Positions 1 through 10,500 are shown, counted from the stretch's first letter. The stretch is 64,000 bases of DNA from Prolixibacteraceae bacterium JC049 (GCA_023369685.1 SACZ01000003.1:714330-778329); one strand, 5' to 3'. The notes: generated from the letters alone by a model not told the origin. Translations and numbers: made by a program.

Positions 1-2768
1 GCACTCCCTGATATCTCACGAGAAATCCATCTATTTTTAGGGTTATTAACGTAACTCATTACATTACCTGTTTCTCCTCCTGCAAAAGGGTAAGCAGCAT
101 TTCCTCCAAGGAAGAAATCGCAATTACCAGTTCCTTGAAATAGCATACTGAAGTCGAACTGTTTGTATCGCATACTTAAACCAAAACCATATACCACTTC
201 AGGAATGGTTGAGTGACCGATGGGAACAATATCATCATCATTGATTTTTCCATCTCCGTTAACATCTTTATACTTGATGTCACCAGGAAGTATCTTGCCA
301 TAAGTTTGTTTTGGACTATTATCAATTTCGGCCTGATCTTTAAATAATCCCAAAGCAATTAATCCTCTTGTCTGTCCCCACTTGTATCCTTCTGTCTGCT
401 GGTAATAAAGAGAGTTGGATGCTTCGTCGTAATTAACAACTTCGTTATTACTATAGGTGAAGTTTCCGCGCAGAGTGTATGAGAAATCATCAATTTTTTT
501 TGTGTAAGAAAATGTTCCATCAATACCTTTGCTCTCCATGATACCAACATTGGCCCAAGGCTTCTGATTGCCTAACAGTCCAACTACCTGGTTGATATAG
601 TTGCGTTTCATGAAGATTTTCTCTCTTCGATCTCTAAAAATATCAGTTGTTATTTTAAACGAATCGAATAATTCTAAATCAACTCCAATGTTCTGTTTGG
701 TAGATACCTCCCATGTTAGATCCTGTGCTCCAACAATATCTGGATGTAAACCTCCAGGATTATTGCCTCCGTTTTCTCCCATGCCATATCCTGCTCCATG
801 TTTTATAGTGGTTATATATGGAAAGCGAGCATTTAGTCTATCGTTACCAACTTGTCCAATGGAATAGCGAAGCTTTAGGTTCGTGATTTTATCCTGATTG
901 GCCATGAAGTTTTCCTTGGTTACTAACCACCCTAATGCCATTGCTGGGAAAAAACCATATCGTGATCCTTTTTCAAAGTTTTCGGAACCAGTGTAACCAA
1001 AGTTAAACTCGAACATGTATTTATCCATGTAAGCATAGGTTGCTCTACCTGAAAATGCTTGGTTGCGGGCAGGAATAGCTTTTAAGATATCGCCGCCACT
1101 ATCATTTCTTCCATATTCTTGTTGATAGTAAAATAGTAATCCGCCTACACGATGTGTTTCATTAAAAAGTCGGTTGTAGTTCAGAGTTGCTTCTGTATAG
1201 AATCGTTTATCTCCCCATGCAGAAGTTTTCTGAGAAAGAGGTGATGAGTCAACCACTTTACGAAGAACTAATTGTCCATTCTTGTCTCGTTGCTTTTCTG
1301 CGCGAAATAATTCCGGGCGAACAAGACGCTTGATGTCATTGTAGTTGTAGGTGTCGTATGAAAAACGGCCTGTAAATGTCAGTCCTTTAGTTATAAACGA
1401 TAGATCTTGCTTAAGAGCAATATTGGTTTCCAATTTGTTTTCCCACTTGGTGGTATATCCTGTTTGGGTTAAAATAGCAAAAGGACTCATTAGATCTGCA
1501 GAAGATCCGTAAGCAGGTAGTAAACCATTAGAATATCTAAAAGGAACAGTAACAGGAGTAAGGTTGGCAAAAGAGTTCCAAATGGCATCACTATTTCCAT
1601 CTCCTGGTTTATTTTGGTCTACAATCCATGCGCCAATTCCTAGACTAAGGCTAGTGGTTTTGGTAACATTTACATCGACATTAGAACGGAAGTTATAGCG
1701 AGTATAGTTTACGTTAGTATTATAATCGTTCAGATTACCATACTTATACATTCCCGACTCATTGTAGTAACCTCCAGATATGTAATAGCGTACCATCGAA
1801 CTACCTCCACTTAGGTTAAGTGATGCTTTGTAATTAGAAGTATTGTCTTTTAATAATTCCTCTCTCCAGTTGATATCTGGATATAAATCGGGGTCCAAAC
1901 CATACTTGATGATTTCAACTTCCGAAGGGGTATAGAACGGCATTTTACCTCTGGAAACACTAGCTTCATTGGCCAATAAGGCATAGTCGGAAGCATTCAG
2001 GTAATCTGGCATTTTAGATGGAGTAGAGATACCCGATTCGGCTTTGAAGTTGATATTGATCTTTCCTTCTTTACCTCGCTTTGTTGTGATGATTACCACT
2101 CCATTAGCACCACGGCTACCATAGATAGCAGTTGCAGAGGCATCCTTCAATACCGAAAAATGTTCGATATCTTCTACATTGATTTCGTTAAAGTTTCTTT
2201 CTACTCCGTCGACAAGCACAAGCGCTTTTGAGTTGGCACCAAAAGTACTGATACCTCGAATCCAGAATTCAGAAGTATTTTCTCCAGGCTCACCACTACG
2301 TTGCACTGCAATAATACCAGCAACATTACCCGCAAGAGCATTACTCACTTGCCCGGTAGAAATTTGTAATGTTGCAGGATCAATAGATGAAATGGCACCT
2401 ACCACCGACTCTTTACGTTGAGTACCATGACCAACAACTGCAATTTCTTCCAGTTGTTCGCTTGACTCTTTAAGGGTAACAGTGACCTGAGGTTTTCCGT
2501 TTATTCGAACTTCATTGGTTTGATAACCAATAAACGAAACAACAAGCACTTCGTTTTCACCTGTTTTAATCTTGAATTTACCATTGATGTCGGTGGTGAC
2601 TCCTAGTCCTGGTTGATTTTTTACAATAACGGTAGCTCCAGGAAGAGTTTCTCCTTTCGTATCGACAACTGTTCCGTTGATTGTAATGGTTTTAACCTGG
2701 GCCCATAAGCAATTGCATAATATCAGAAAGACCAAGGTTAATATTGATTTATATATCGTTTTATTCAT
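1..2768 (-). CDS. SusC-like TonB-dependent outer-membrane transporter (C-terminus beyond window)
   Basis: The minus-strand frame opens at an ATG at 2768 and has no stop down to base 1, so the C-terminal part is missing. A Sec signal peptide (MNKTIYKSILTLVFLILCN, ending in WAQ) is followed by a carboxypeptidase-regulatory-like domain (GTVVDTKGETLPGATVIVK), a TonB-box/plug region (EEIAVVGHGTQ, GISTFGANSKALVLVDGVER, TAIYGSRGANGVVIITTKRG) and beta-barrel sequence with many aromatic strands. This is the SusC/RagA family, which imports oligosaccharides with a SusD lipoprotein. It lacks the STN domain found in the three sigma-controlled SusC proteins of this window, which fits control by the HTCS at 4231-8259. 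It starts 11 bp after the TIG/NHL gene, so the two are probably co-transcribed. Its SusD partner presumably lies beyond base 1. Confidence 0.93.
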   Translation of the reverse strand, partial: MNKTIYKSILTLVFLILCNCLWAQVKTITINGTVVDTKGETLPGATVIVKNQPGLGVTTDINGKFKIKTGENEVLVVSFIGYQTNEVRINGKPQVTVTLKESSEQLEEIAVVGHGTQRKESVVGAISSIDPATLQISTGQVSNALAGNVAGIIAVQRSGEPGENTSEFWIRGISTFGANSKALVLVDGVERNFNEINVEDIEHFSVLKDASATAIYGSRGANGVVIITTKRGKEGKININFKAESGISTPSKMPDYLNASDYALLANEASVSRGKMPFYTPSEVEIIKYGLDPDLYPDINWREELLKDNTSNYKASLNLSGGSSMVRYYISGGYYNESGMYKYGNLNDYNTNVNYTRYNFRSNVDVNVTKTTSLSLGIGAWIVDQNKPGDGNSDAIWNSFANLTPVTVPFRYSNGLLPAYGSSADLMSPFAILTQTGYTTKWENKLETNIALKQDLSFITKGLTFTGRFSYDTYNYNDIKRLVRPELFRAEKQRDKNGQLVLRKVVDSSPLSQKTSAWGDKRFYTEATLNYNRLFNETHRVGGLLFYYQQEYGRNDSGGDILKAIPARNQAFSGRATYAYMDKYMFEFNFGYTGSENFEKGSRYGFFPAMALGWLVTKENFMANQDKITNLKLRYSIGQVGNDRLNARFPYITTIKHGAGYGMGENGGNNPGGLHPDIVGAQDLTWEVSTKQNIGVDLELFDSFKITTDIFRDRREKIFMKRNYINQVVGLLGNQKPWANVGIMESKGIDGTFSYTKKIDDFSYTLRGNFTYSNNEVVNYDEASNSLYYQQTEGYKWGQTRGLIALGLFKDQAEIDNSPKQTYGKILPGDIKYKDVNGDGKINDDDIVPIGHSTIPEVVYGFGLSMRYKQFDFSMLFQGTGNCDFFLGGNAAYPFAGGETGNVMSYVNNPKNRWISREISGS

Positions 2769-2779
2769 TTTTATTTGCT

Positions 2780-4081
2780 TTACTCCACAACAATTTTTCT
2801 AATTCTATGATTGAAATTATCAGCAACGTAGATGGCGCCATCTTTGGCAACACAAATTCCAGTAGGGTGGTAGAATTTCGATTCAAGAGGTAGCCCATCC
2901 TGATATCCTTTTTCTCCTCTGATTCCCGCAAATGTTTTTATCTCACGAGTTTTGGGGTTCCATATTTCAATGGTATGGTTGCCTGCGTCGCAGATGTATA
3001 CATTTCCTTCATAGTCGCAAGCAACCTGGCGTGGTTGTTTCAAGTAACCAAGGGAAATAAGCATTTCAGGGTCATTAAGTGTTTTGGTGGCATAATCCCA
3101 TTTGGCACGATAAAACTTACCTTTTTCTGCCTGATAGCCTTCTGGTATTGTCATGTACAGGTATTCGCCATCTTTCGAGAAAGCTAAGTAAACCACATAG
3201 TTTTCACCAAGTGTTAATAGCTCTTTTTCTTCTCCGGTTGCAGTGTTTAACCAGTTTACTTTCGATTTTAAGTAGTGAGAACTAACCACACTTCCATCAA
3301 CAGGGTTTACTGCTACACAGTTTCCTGTTCGTGCATGCAAGCGTTCTGTCGGGTCGAACCATCCTTGTTGACGTGTCAAAGTGAAAAGGTCTACTCCGGC
3401 ATTCCAGGTATCATTGGTACACCACAATGTATCTTGTGTAATGCTGTAGGCAATTGGACGAAGATTTCCTGTTGCTCCTCCACTTGTCAGCTTGGTACTA
3501 ACAGACCTTTCTGATAAAGAAACATAACGAAGTGCATGACTGGTTGAGCCAGACTTGTACGCATTTCGTTCTAGCAAAAAGATATTGTCGTCATCGTCAA
3601 TATCCATGTAGTAAGGGAAATTAAATTGAGCACTCTCTAGGTTTCCATCTACTCGATCACTATTTCCATCCGAATCGGTAATACCAGCAACGGTAAGAAC
3701 GTTCTGTTGCAGTTTGTATTTAAACTGTTTTTCAGAACTTACCGTTTTTTGCTTCTGCATCTCAACTCGCACATTACCTGTTCCGGCTCGAACTGGTACT
3801 ACAGCGTAAACACGAGTATCGTTTACTCCAATTACTTTTGCTTCGTTGTCGTTAACGAATACTTTGATGAGTGACGTGTCGCTACCAAAATTTTCTCCAA
3901 TAACAACCAGCTGTGTTCCCACACCTCCACTATCGGGAACAAATGAATTTACCTTTACCGGTAAAGAAGGATCGTACTTGGGAAGTACAATTTCATCATC
4001 TCTGCACGACCAAAATATTGCAGAAATGAAAAGAGCAGAAAAAGCCCATTTGCAGCTTTTTCTAAACCACATTTTTTTCAT
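2780..4081 (-). CDS. TIG/IPT and NHL-repeat surface lipoprotein
   Basis: A 433-residue lipoprotein: a hydrophobic N-terminus ends in the lipobox-like FWSC followed by RDDE, acidic residues typical of surface-exported Bacteroidota lipoproteins. Residues of about 40-122 form an IPT/TIG immunoglobulin-like fold (VNSFVPDSGGVGTQLVVIGENFG). From about 125 to the end there is an NHL/six-bladed propeller (VACDYEGNVYICDAGNHTIE; YHPTGICVAKDGAIYVADNF). Such proteins accompany SusC/SusD in glycan-utilisation loci and are thought to bind glycan at the surface; no catalytic residues were recognised. It is the first gene after the HTCS on the same strand, 149 bp downstream, with a symmetric operator-like site in that gap. 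The operon continues into susC 11 bp later. The family call is secure; the ligand is unknown. Confidence 0.88.
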   Translation of the reverse strand: MKKMWFRKSCKWAFSALFISAIFWSCRDDEIVLPKYDPSLPVKVNSFVPDSGGVGTQLVVIGENFGSDTSLIKVFVNDNEAKVIGVNDTRVYAVVPVRAGTGNVRVEMQKQKTVSSEKQFKYKLQQNVLTVAGITDSDGNSDRVDGNLESAQFNFPYYMDIDDDDNIFLLERNAYKSGSTSHALRYVSLSERSVSTKLTSGGATGNLRPIAYSITQDTLWCTNDTWNAGVDLFTLTRQQGWFDPTERLHARTGNCVAVNPVDGSVVSSHYLKSKVNWLNTATGEEKELLTLGENYVVYLAFSKDGEYLYMTIPEGYQAEKGKFYRAKWDYATKTLNDPEMLISLGYLKQPRQVACDYEGNVYICDAGNHTIEIWNPKTREIKTFAGIRGEKGYQDGLPLESKFYHPTGICVAKDGAIYVADNFNHRIRKIVVE

Positions 4082-4148
4082 CTTTTAAGTTTTGTTAGTT
4101 GTGTTAATTTAGTTATCACAACAAACCTAAGAGAGAATGAAAAAAACG

Positions 4149-4189
4149 ACTTGGACATATTTCCAAATTTATTGGATTAAAGTCCAAGT
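4149..4189. promoter_or_regulatory. 41-bp symmetric operator-like site, probable HTCS binding site
   Basis: The outer arms ACTTGGAC (4149-4156) and GTCCAAGT (4182-4189) are perfect inverted repeats. The inner arms TCCAA (4162-4166) and TTGGA (4172-4176) share the same centre at 4169. Read as direct repeats, TTGGA recurs 21 bp apart (4151, 4172) and TCCAA recurs 21 bp apart (4162, 4183), two helical turns each, as expected for an AraC-type protein on one face of DNA. It lies about 70 bp upstream of the TIG/NHL-susC operon start and just after the HTCS stop. Binding by the HTCS AraC domain is inference. Confidence 0.6.
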
Positions 4190-4230
4190 GGTAGATATGT
4201 AGCATGTTATTGTTTGGTTTAAGGGAGGCC

Positions 4231-7200
4231 TTAATTCATTGTTGTTCCTTCCTGTTTAACAAATTCTGAAGGAGAACATTGAAACTGTTTCTTAAAACAA
4301 CGGGAAAAATAGGCCGGATCGGCAAAGCCAACTTTAGTTGCAGTTTCGTTAATATTGAATTGGTTTGTTTGAAGTAGGCGAGCTGCTTCTTTCATTCGGA
4401 TAGATTGGATAAATTGAGTCGCTGTCATTCCGGAAATCTCTTTCAATTTTGTATACAGTAGAGATTTACTAATGGCCATTTCTGCAATAAATTGTTTTAC
4501 ATCGAATGTGTCATTTTGCATGTTGTCGAAAACAATTTTAATGGCTTTTTGAATGAACTCTTCATCTTTGTCGGAATAGGTGACTTCTGTTAAATTAATC
4601 CCTAGATCTTTTTCAAATCGAGTTTTGATATTCTGTTTTGCTACCTCTAGGTTCCTGAGATAGGATAATAGAATTTCACTGTTAAAAGGTTTTTCCAGAT
4701 ATAGATCAGCTCCTTTTCGTAGTCCTAGTGTTTTGTCTTGCTCTTCAGTTTTTGCTGTAAGTAGAATTACAGGTATATGACTCGTAGATAAATCCGATTT
4801 TATTTTGTCACAAAGCTCGAATCCATCCATTTGGGGCATCATTACATCTGAGATTATAATATCTGGTTTATGGTTTTGGAGGTATTCCCATGCTTCAACT
4901 CCATTACTGGCTGTTTTCACGTTATATGTTTTCTGAAGTAGCTGTGTCAGATATTGCTGTAGGTCTAAGTTATCTTCCACAATTAATATTTTGGAGTTGG
5001 ATTTAGACTTGGATGGAAGTGTTTTCAGTGGAGTTTCATTCAGAATAGTATCTTCTGAAGTAAACAGATAGCTGTTTTTACTCCATTCGTTGGCTTGGTA
5101 GGCCAATTTACTACATGGAATTTTTACAATGAAAGTACTTCCTTCTCCTTTTTTACTTTCAACATCAATGGAGCCATGGTGTAACTCTATGAGGTGTTTG
5201 GACAGTGGTAAACCAATACCTGTTCCAATCAAATCATTCTCTTCTGATTTGCTTTTATAAAATCGATCAAATATCTTATTCTGCTCCGTCTTGTCTATCC
5301 CAATTCCAGAATCCTTAATTTCGAATAGCATCATAGGTTTAGTATTTTCTAGTTTTTTTACTGAAAGAGAAATCTTTCCTTTAGGAGGAGTGAATTTAAA
5401 TGCATTCGATAATAGGTTGGTTAGTACGGTGTCCATAATTTCTGGATCGAACCAACATTTTGATGATACTGGATCGATCTGTATGTGAAAATCAATTTCT
5501 CGTTTTTGAGCTAAGGATAAGAAGCGGAGGGAGATGGTGTCGATCCATTTTGAGATCTTCATTGGTTGCACAGCTAGTTCGAAGGCATTTGCTTCCGATT
5601 TATTAAAATCCAACAAGTGATTAATTAGAGTATTTAATCGTTCAATATTTCTTAATGCAATGGACGATACTTGATGGATTTCTGTTGGTGTAACTTCATT
5701 GCTGGATATTCGTTTTATAGGATCTATAATGAGACTCAGAGGAGTTTTAAATTCATGAGAAACATTGGTGTAGAATTCAGTCTTAAGCTGATTAAGTTCT
5801 TTTATCTTATTTTTTTCAATCCTTTCTAATTCAAGAAGAGCTTTTGCTTTGTGACGCTCTTTCAGGTAGTAGATGTAGATTGAAATGATAAGTATTACAA
5901 TTAATGTATAAAGCATGTAGCCCCATTTGCTTTGCCAAAACGAAGGCAATACTGTAACCTTTATGGATTTCGGTTTACTGTTCCATAAGTCGGGGTTGGT
6001 TTTGGCCCTTATTTTAAATGTGTATTCTCCTGCGGGTAATCTAGAATAGGTTACTTTATTATGTCGTCCAAGTTCTAACCACTGTTTATCAAAATTCTCC
6101 ATTTTGCAAGAGTATTCGATATTTTCGGGCGAAGTATAGTCAATGGCTGCGAATTCAAATGCAATATTGTTTTGATTATGTTCTAATGTAAGTTCGTTTG
6201 TTGAATAAATTGGTTGTTTCAATATCTCGTTCTCGTGTTTTGGGGTAACACGTTTGTTGTCCAGAAAGAAATCGGTAATCTGAATTTCCGGAAATATGAT
6301 GTTGTGTCCTACTTCTAAAGGATTGAAGGCTATCAGACCATTAACCGTTCCCAGGTAGATTTTACCATTCGAGTGTAGGAGGTTGGATTGATAGTTGAAT
6401 TGATTGATAGGTAAACCATCGTTATTGGTAAAGTGCAAGAAAGTATTTGTATTGGTGTTGAAGCAGATTAATCCTTTATTACTTGTAAGCCAAAGGCGGG
6501 CATTCTGATCTTCAACTATTGAATATATGGTTTCGTCTGGTAGTCCATCGGCTTTTGTAAAATGTTTTACAGTATTTTTCTCTAAGTCGAAATGATATAA
6601 GCCATTTTCAAAGGTGCCTATCCATAGAGAACAATCTGAGCTTTCAAACATGAAAGTAATATTCTGAGGAATACTTTCAAATTGAGTTAGAAATGGAAAA
6701 CATTTCTGGCTAATTACATCATAAAGATAAACTCCTTGACTGTCGGTACTAACCAATATTCTATTATCATGGGTTCGAATGATATTTCGAATATGAAGCC
6801 ACTGTTGAATTCCGGTAACAGATAGAGTAGTGTTTTTTTTACGATTGTATAAAATCAAGCCATATTGCGAACCAACCAAGAATTCTGAGCTATTTATCGG
6901 GAAAATAGTAGAAATAGAGTTCGGAAGTACTTGTTTTTTTAATTGCAAGTGGTTGATATTGTATGGTTGATATTGATATTCCTGTAGTCCATTGTACCAA
7001 CTTCCCAATAGAACAGAGTTATCTTTTACATAAAAGGAGTGAATATTTCTAGGAGTAATATTGTTGGAAACAAGTATGTGTTTAAATGTATTATTGATTG
7101 GGTTGAAGTAAGATAAACCTCCATCTTCGGTTGCAATCCAAATATTATGATATTTATCCTCTTGCATTTGGCTAACTGCCTTGCCAGAAAGATTTTTGGG

Positions 7201-8259
7201 AGCATTACCTGCCTTATAGTATTGAAACACATTGCTGTTTTTAGCCCATAAGTTCACTCCTCCAAAATAAGTGCTAGCCCACATGTTTCCATGTCGATCG
7301 AAAAAGATATTGTATACAGAATTGTCACTTAGTGATCTGTTGTTATTGAAGTCTTGGATGAAATAATCGATATACCCAGTAAATGGATTCAAGCAATTGA
7401 TACCTTTAGAGGTTCCTAAGTAGATATTACCTTGTGGATCGATATTCATACATCGAATGATATTGCTGCTTAGAGTTTTATGATCAAGCAGCTGAGATGC
7501 TTTTATCGACTTAATCTCGTACGTCAATTTATCGATTATATATAGTCCATGTTGCGGAATGGTAAGATATATTTTGCCATAATGTCCTTCCATTAGGTGA
7601 TATCCTGTTGAGGTAATATTGTTGGATCTTGGAAGCCCTTTTATTGTTCTTAATGCTGAAGTTGAATTTAGTGATTCAATAACCAGTATCTCGGAATAGG
7701 TAATTATCCACCAATTTTTACTGTTATCCTGAAAGAGTTTTAATATTGATTTCCCTTCAGCAATGGGAATTTTTATTGAAATAAATTTTTGTTGCTTATT
7801 ATCAAATCGATATGTCTTTTTGTTGCTGCGTAATATTAGATTGTGATTTTTATCTTTTACAATGTATTGGGGGTATCCTTCAATGTGAAAATGCCCAGGT
7901 CTTTTATAATCAAAGAAATCAATCTGATCATTTTGCCTATTGTATAAACCAACTTGGGAATCATTCCTAACCCATATATTATCATGTCTGTCAGTAAGAA
8001 TTTGACTTCCCAACCATCTGCCTTGGATATTCTGTTGATCTTTAAAATAGATGGAGTGAAAGTTTTTTCCATTGAAGCGTGAAATGCCTACAGGTGTGCT
8101 GAACCACATAAAACCTTTAGAATCTTGGGTAATACCTAAGACAGAATTATGAATAAGTCCACCATTGGAGTTATAATGTTTAAAAACTTTAGAGTAAGAG
8201 TTATGCTTCGTAATTACAAATAGCAATAACGTTAGTAGAAGAACTATGCGGTAGTTCAT
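4231..8259 (-). CDS. Hybrid two-component system regulator (HTCS: sensor kinase, receiver and AraC domain in one protein)
   Basis: A 1342-residue inner-membrane regulator. After a signal sequence, residues of about 30-700 form two periplasmic beta-propellers of Reg_prop repeats (ITQDSKGFMWFSTPVGISRF and similar), then a Y_Y_Y domain (about 700-775) and one transmembrane helix (about 777-797). The cytoplasmic part has a HisKA domain (phospho-acceptor H835 in VSHEFKTPL), an HATPase with the G-box motifs DSGIGID and GTGIGLPLSK, a receiver with phospho-acceptor D1138 in ISDVMMPQMDGFE, and a C-terminal AraC-type HTH (about 1235-1335, ending VGFADPAYFSRCFKKQF). The family senses a glycan breakdown product directly in the periplasm and activates the neighbouring locus. 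It is upstream of and co-directional with the TIG/NHL-susC operon. All key residues are intact. Confidence 0.97.
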   Translation of the reverse strand: MNYRIVLLLTLLLFVITKHNSYSKVFKHYNSNGGLIHNSVLGITQDSKGFMWFSTPVGISRFNGKNFHSIYFKDQQNIQGRWLGSQILTDRHDNIWVRNDSQVGLYNRQNDQIDFFDYKRPGHFHIEGYPQYIVKDKNHNLILRSNKKTYRFDNKQQKFISIKIPIAEGKSILKLFQDNSKNWWIITYSEILVIESLNSTSALRTIKGLPRSNNITSTGYHLMEGHYGKIYLTIPQHGLYIIDKLTYEIKSIKASQLLDHKTLSSNIIRCMNIDPQGNIYLGTSKGINCLNPFTGYIDYFIQDFNNNRSLSDNSVYNIFFDRHGNMWASTYFGGVNLWAKNSNVFQYYKAGNAPKNLSGKAVSQMQEDKYHNIWIATEDGGLSYFNPINNTFKHILVSNNITPRNIHSFYVKDNSVLLGSWYNGLQEYQYQPYNINHLQLKKQVLPNSISTIFPINSSEFLVGSQYGLILYNRKKNTTLSVTGIQQWLHIRNIIRTHDNRILVSTDSQGVYLYDVISQKCFPFLTQFESIPQNITFMFESSDCSLWIGTFENGLYHFDLEKNTVKHFTKADGLPDETIYSIVEDQNARLWLTSNKGLICFNTNTNTFLHFTNNDGLPINQFNYQSNLLHSNGKIYLGTVNGLIAFNPLEVGHNIIFPEIQITDFFLDNKRVTPKHENEILKQPIYSTNELTLEHNQNNIAFEFAAIDYTSPENIEYSCKMENFDKQWLELGRHNKVTYSRLPAGEYTFKIRAKTNPDLWNSKPKSIKVTVLPSFWQSKWGYMLYTLIVILIISIYIYYLKERHKAKALLELERIEKNKIKELNQLKTEFYTNVSHEFKTPLSLIIDPIKRISSNEVTPTEIHQVSSIALRNIERLNTLINHLLDFNKSEANAFELAVQPMKISKWIDTISLRFLSLAQKREIDFHIQIDPVSSKCWFDPEIMDTVLTNLLSNAFKFTPPKGKISLSVKKLENTKPMMLFEIKDSGIGIDKTEQNKIFDRFYKSKSEENDLIGTGIGLPLSKHLIELHHGSIDVESKKGEGSTFIVKIPCSKLAYQANEWSKNSYLFTSEDTILNETPLKTLPSKSKSNSKILIVEDNLDLQQYLTQLLQKTYNVKTASNGVEAWEYLQNHKPDIIISDVMMPQMDGFELCDKIKSDLSTSHIPVILLTAKTEEQDKTLGLRKGADLYLEKPFNSEILLSYLRNLEVAKQNIKTRFEKDLGINLTEVTYSDKDEEFIQKAIKIVFDNMQNDTFDVKQFIAEMAISKSLLYTKLKEISGMTATQFIQSIRMKEAARLLQTNQFNINETATKVGFADPAYFSRCFKKQFQCSPSEFVKQEGTTMN

Positions 8260-8460
8260 ATTATAGTTAGTTTAATAATGCGCGTAATTGTTGTAAAGAT
8301 AATAGGAACAGATCGAAGGTTTTAATTTTTGACAAATAAATTTATGATAAGAGAAACACCTCTCATAATAACTATTCGTAATTTCCTCGTCACTTTTTTC
8401 TATTTTAGCTAAATCAAATAAGCACACTGAAATAAACGACGAACAAACAAATTGAATCGG

Positions 8461-10500
8461 ATGAAAAAGAGCCCAAAGCCTTTGTGGTTAGATGAAGTTA
8501 GCCAATGGGGAGAACGCAATAAACGTTATATTTTCTATTTTGGAGTTGTGGCAACTCTTTTGTTTTCTTTCTTACTATTTAACTATACAGTAAGTACTGG
8601 TGGCGACGATTCTGGTTACATAATTGCAGCGAAGCATTTTAAAGAAGGTGCAAAATTTCCAACTTGGCATGGTGCATTTTATCCCATTTTTCTCAGTTGG
8701 TTCATGACGTTGATAGGGGGAATAAATGTGGTCGCCTTCAAGCTGATATCCTTGGTATTGATGCTGGGGCACTTTATCCTTTTTTTCCGAACTTTTAAAG
8801 ATAAAACTCCTGTCTTGGGCTTTGTATGGAGTGTTGTAACTGTAGCTACTTCAGGCTACCTTTTGTATTATGCCAGTCAGACTTATAGCGAAGCTCTGTT
8901 TTTATTTCTACAAGCGTTGATCTTCTTTTTCTTTTATAAAAACGAAAAGCAATTGGTTGAAGAGCCCTTCAGTAAGCAGAGCTTATTGAAATGGAGTGTT
9001 TTGAGTTTGTTTATGTTTGCTTTAGCCATTACTCGTAATGTGGGGCTAGGAGTTGTAATTGCTCTTATTGGTTACTTAGCAATTCAACGAAAATATAAAG
9101 CTATCGTTCCAGTTTTTGGATTTTTTACTGTTTTCTATGTGCTCTTTTCATTATACAAGAAGTTTATTTGGCATGTTCAGGGAGCAGGATTTATGGCTCA
9201 ACTTGAAAATATGACATGGAAACATTTCTATCGTCATAGTTTGGGAAAAGAAGATTTTGCGGGTTATTTCGTCAGAATATGGGATAATGCCAACCTCTAT
9301 TTTTCGAAACATTTTGCCATGATGATTGGAGCCCGAACAGCAGGAAGTACTAGTATTTCAGCAATGTTGACTATACTTATTATTGTGCTATTTGTTATGG
9401 CGACCATTATTATCTGGAAGCATAAAAAATCGATGTTGTTGGTTGGTTGTTATTTGGTGGTACTAATTGGAGGAACATTTGTAACACAGCAAAAACATTG
9501 GGATCAGGAGCGATTGATCCTGGTTTACTTGCCACTAATGTTGATCTATTTTGGAACAGCCCTTTTTATACATCTGCAGCAATTAAAATCGAATTTTGTA
9601 AGCAAACTGGTTGTTGCTGCAATTGGTTTCCTATTAGTATCGAATACATATCAAACGGCTCGACGAGTTGACACAGAGCAAATTCAACAGACACTGAAAG
9701 GCAATAAGTATGTAGGATTGGCCAACGACTGGCAAAACTATTTGAAGATGTGTGAGTGGAGTGCTCGCCATTTACCAGCAACAAGCAATGTTTTATGTCG
9801 AAAGCCCAATATGGCGGCTATCTATGCGAAAAAAGATATTCGTTTTACAGGAATGTACAGAGTGCCTTACCTAAATGGCGATTCTGTTCGAAATAAGATA
9901 AGAAGGCAAGAGGTAACTCATGTGATTATGGCCAATCTTCGTCGTAACCCTAAAGTGGCCAATGGAAGAACTATTAATACTATTCAGCGGAGTTTGGCCT
10001 ATTATACCTCAAAATATCCCAGTGAATTCAAGTTAATTAAGCGAATTGGAGAGAAGGAGCCTGCTTTTTTGTTTGAGATAGAGTGGGATAAACCAATTAA
10101 TCTGAATGCTGTAAAAGAAAATATCGATGCGCCGGTTATTATTAATCCGGGGAATTTTAAAATGAGCAGGATAAAAGCCCAGATGCTGATGCAGGAAAAT
10201 AAATTTAATGGAGCCATTGGTTACTTTACAGCTACAATTAAAAATGCGCAACCCGTTACAGTGGGCGATTATTACAATAGAGGATATTGTTACATGGCTT
10301 TGAAGAATTTCAAAGCAGCCATTGCAGATTTTGAAAAGGCATTGAAAAAAGAACCTAAGCAAGGAGCAACACACTATAATTTAGGAATGTGTCACTTTCA
10401 TTTGAAAAATTGGAATTTGGCTCGAAAGTATTTCTTAAATGCTCAGGCAATAGGAATAAGAGAAATTCCTGCTGACATTAAAGAAAAATTGAAAATTTGA
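8461..10500 (+). CDS. Polytopic membrane glycosyltransferase-like protein (GT39/PMT-like) with C-terminal TPR repeats
   Basis: I chose the ATG at 8461; an in-frame TTG lies three codons earlier at 8452. Residues 1 to about 410 hold roughly ten hydrophobic helices. The first periplasmic loop has the acidic pair D49-D50 in STGGDDSGYI, the position and character of the catalytic acidic motif of GT-C enzymes (PMT/ArnT/GT39), which transfer sugars from polyprenyl-phosphate donors. A soluble part follows, and the last 110 residues contain two to three TPR units (YYNRGYCYMALKNFKAAIAD; THYNLGMCHFHLKNWNLARK). It is divergent from the HTCS with 201 bp between the start codons, and 90 bp before the methyltransferase gene. 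Membrane topology and TPRs are clear; donor and acceptor are unknown, and glycosyltransferase function is inferred from the fold and acidic motif. Confidence 0.75.
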   Translation: MKKSPKPLWLDEVSQWGERNKRYIFYFGVVATLLFSFLLFNYTVSTGGDDSGYIIAAKHFKEGAKFPTWHGAFYPIFLSWFMTLIGGINVVAFKLISLVLMLGHFILFFRTFKDKTPVLGFVWSVVTVATSGYLLYYASQTYSEALFLFLQALIFFFFYKNEKQLVEEPFSKQSLLKWSVLSLFMFALAITRNVGLGVVIALIGYLAIQRKYKAIVPVFGFFTVFYVLFSLYKKFIWHVQGAGFMAQLENMTWKHFYRHSLGKEDFAGYFVRIWDNANLYFSKHFAMMIGARTAGSTSISAMLTILIIVLFVMATIIIWKHKKSMLLVGCYLVVLIGGTFVTQQKHWDQERLILVYLPLMLIYFGTALFIHLQQLKSNFVSKLVVAAIGFLLVSNTYQTARRVDTEQIQQTLKGNKYVGLANDWQNYLKMCEWSARHLPATSNVLCRKPNMAAIYAKKDIRFTGMYRVPYLNGDSVRNKIRRQEVTHVIMANLRRNPKVANGRTINTIQRSLAYYTSKYPSEFKLIKRIGEKEPAFLFEIEWDKPINLNAVKENIDAPVIINPGNFKMSRIKAQMLMQENKFNGAIGYFTATIKNAQPVTVGDYYNRGYCYMALKNFKAAIADFEKALKKEPKQGATHYNLGMCHFHLKNWNLARKYFLNAQAIGIREIPADIKEKLKI

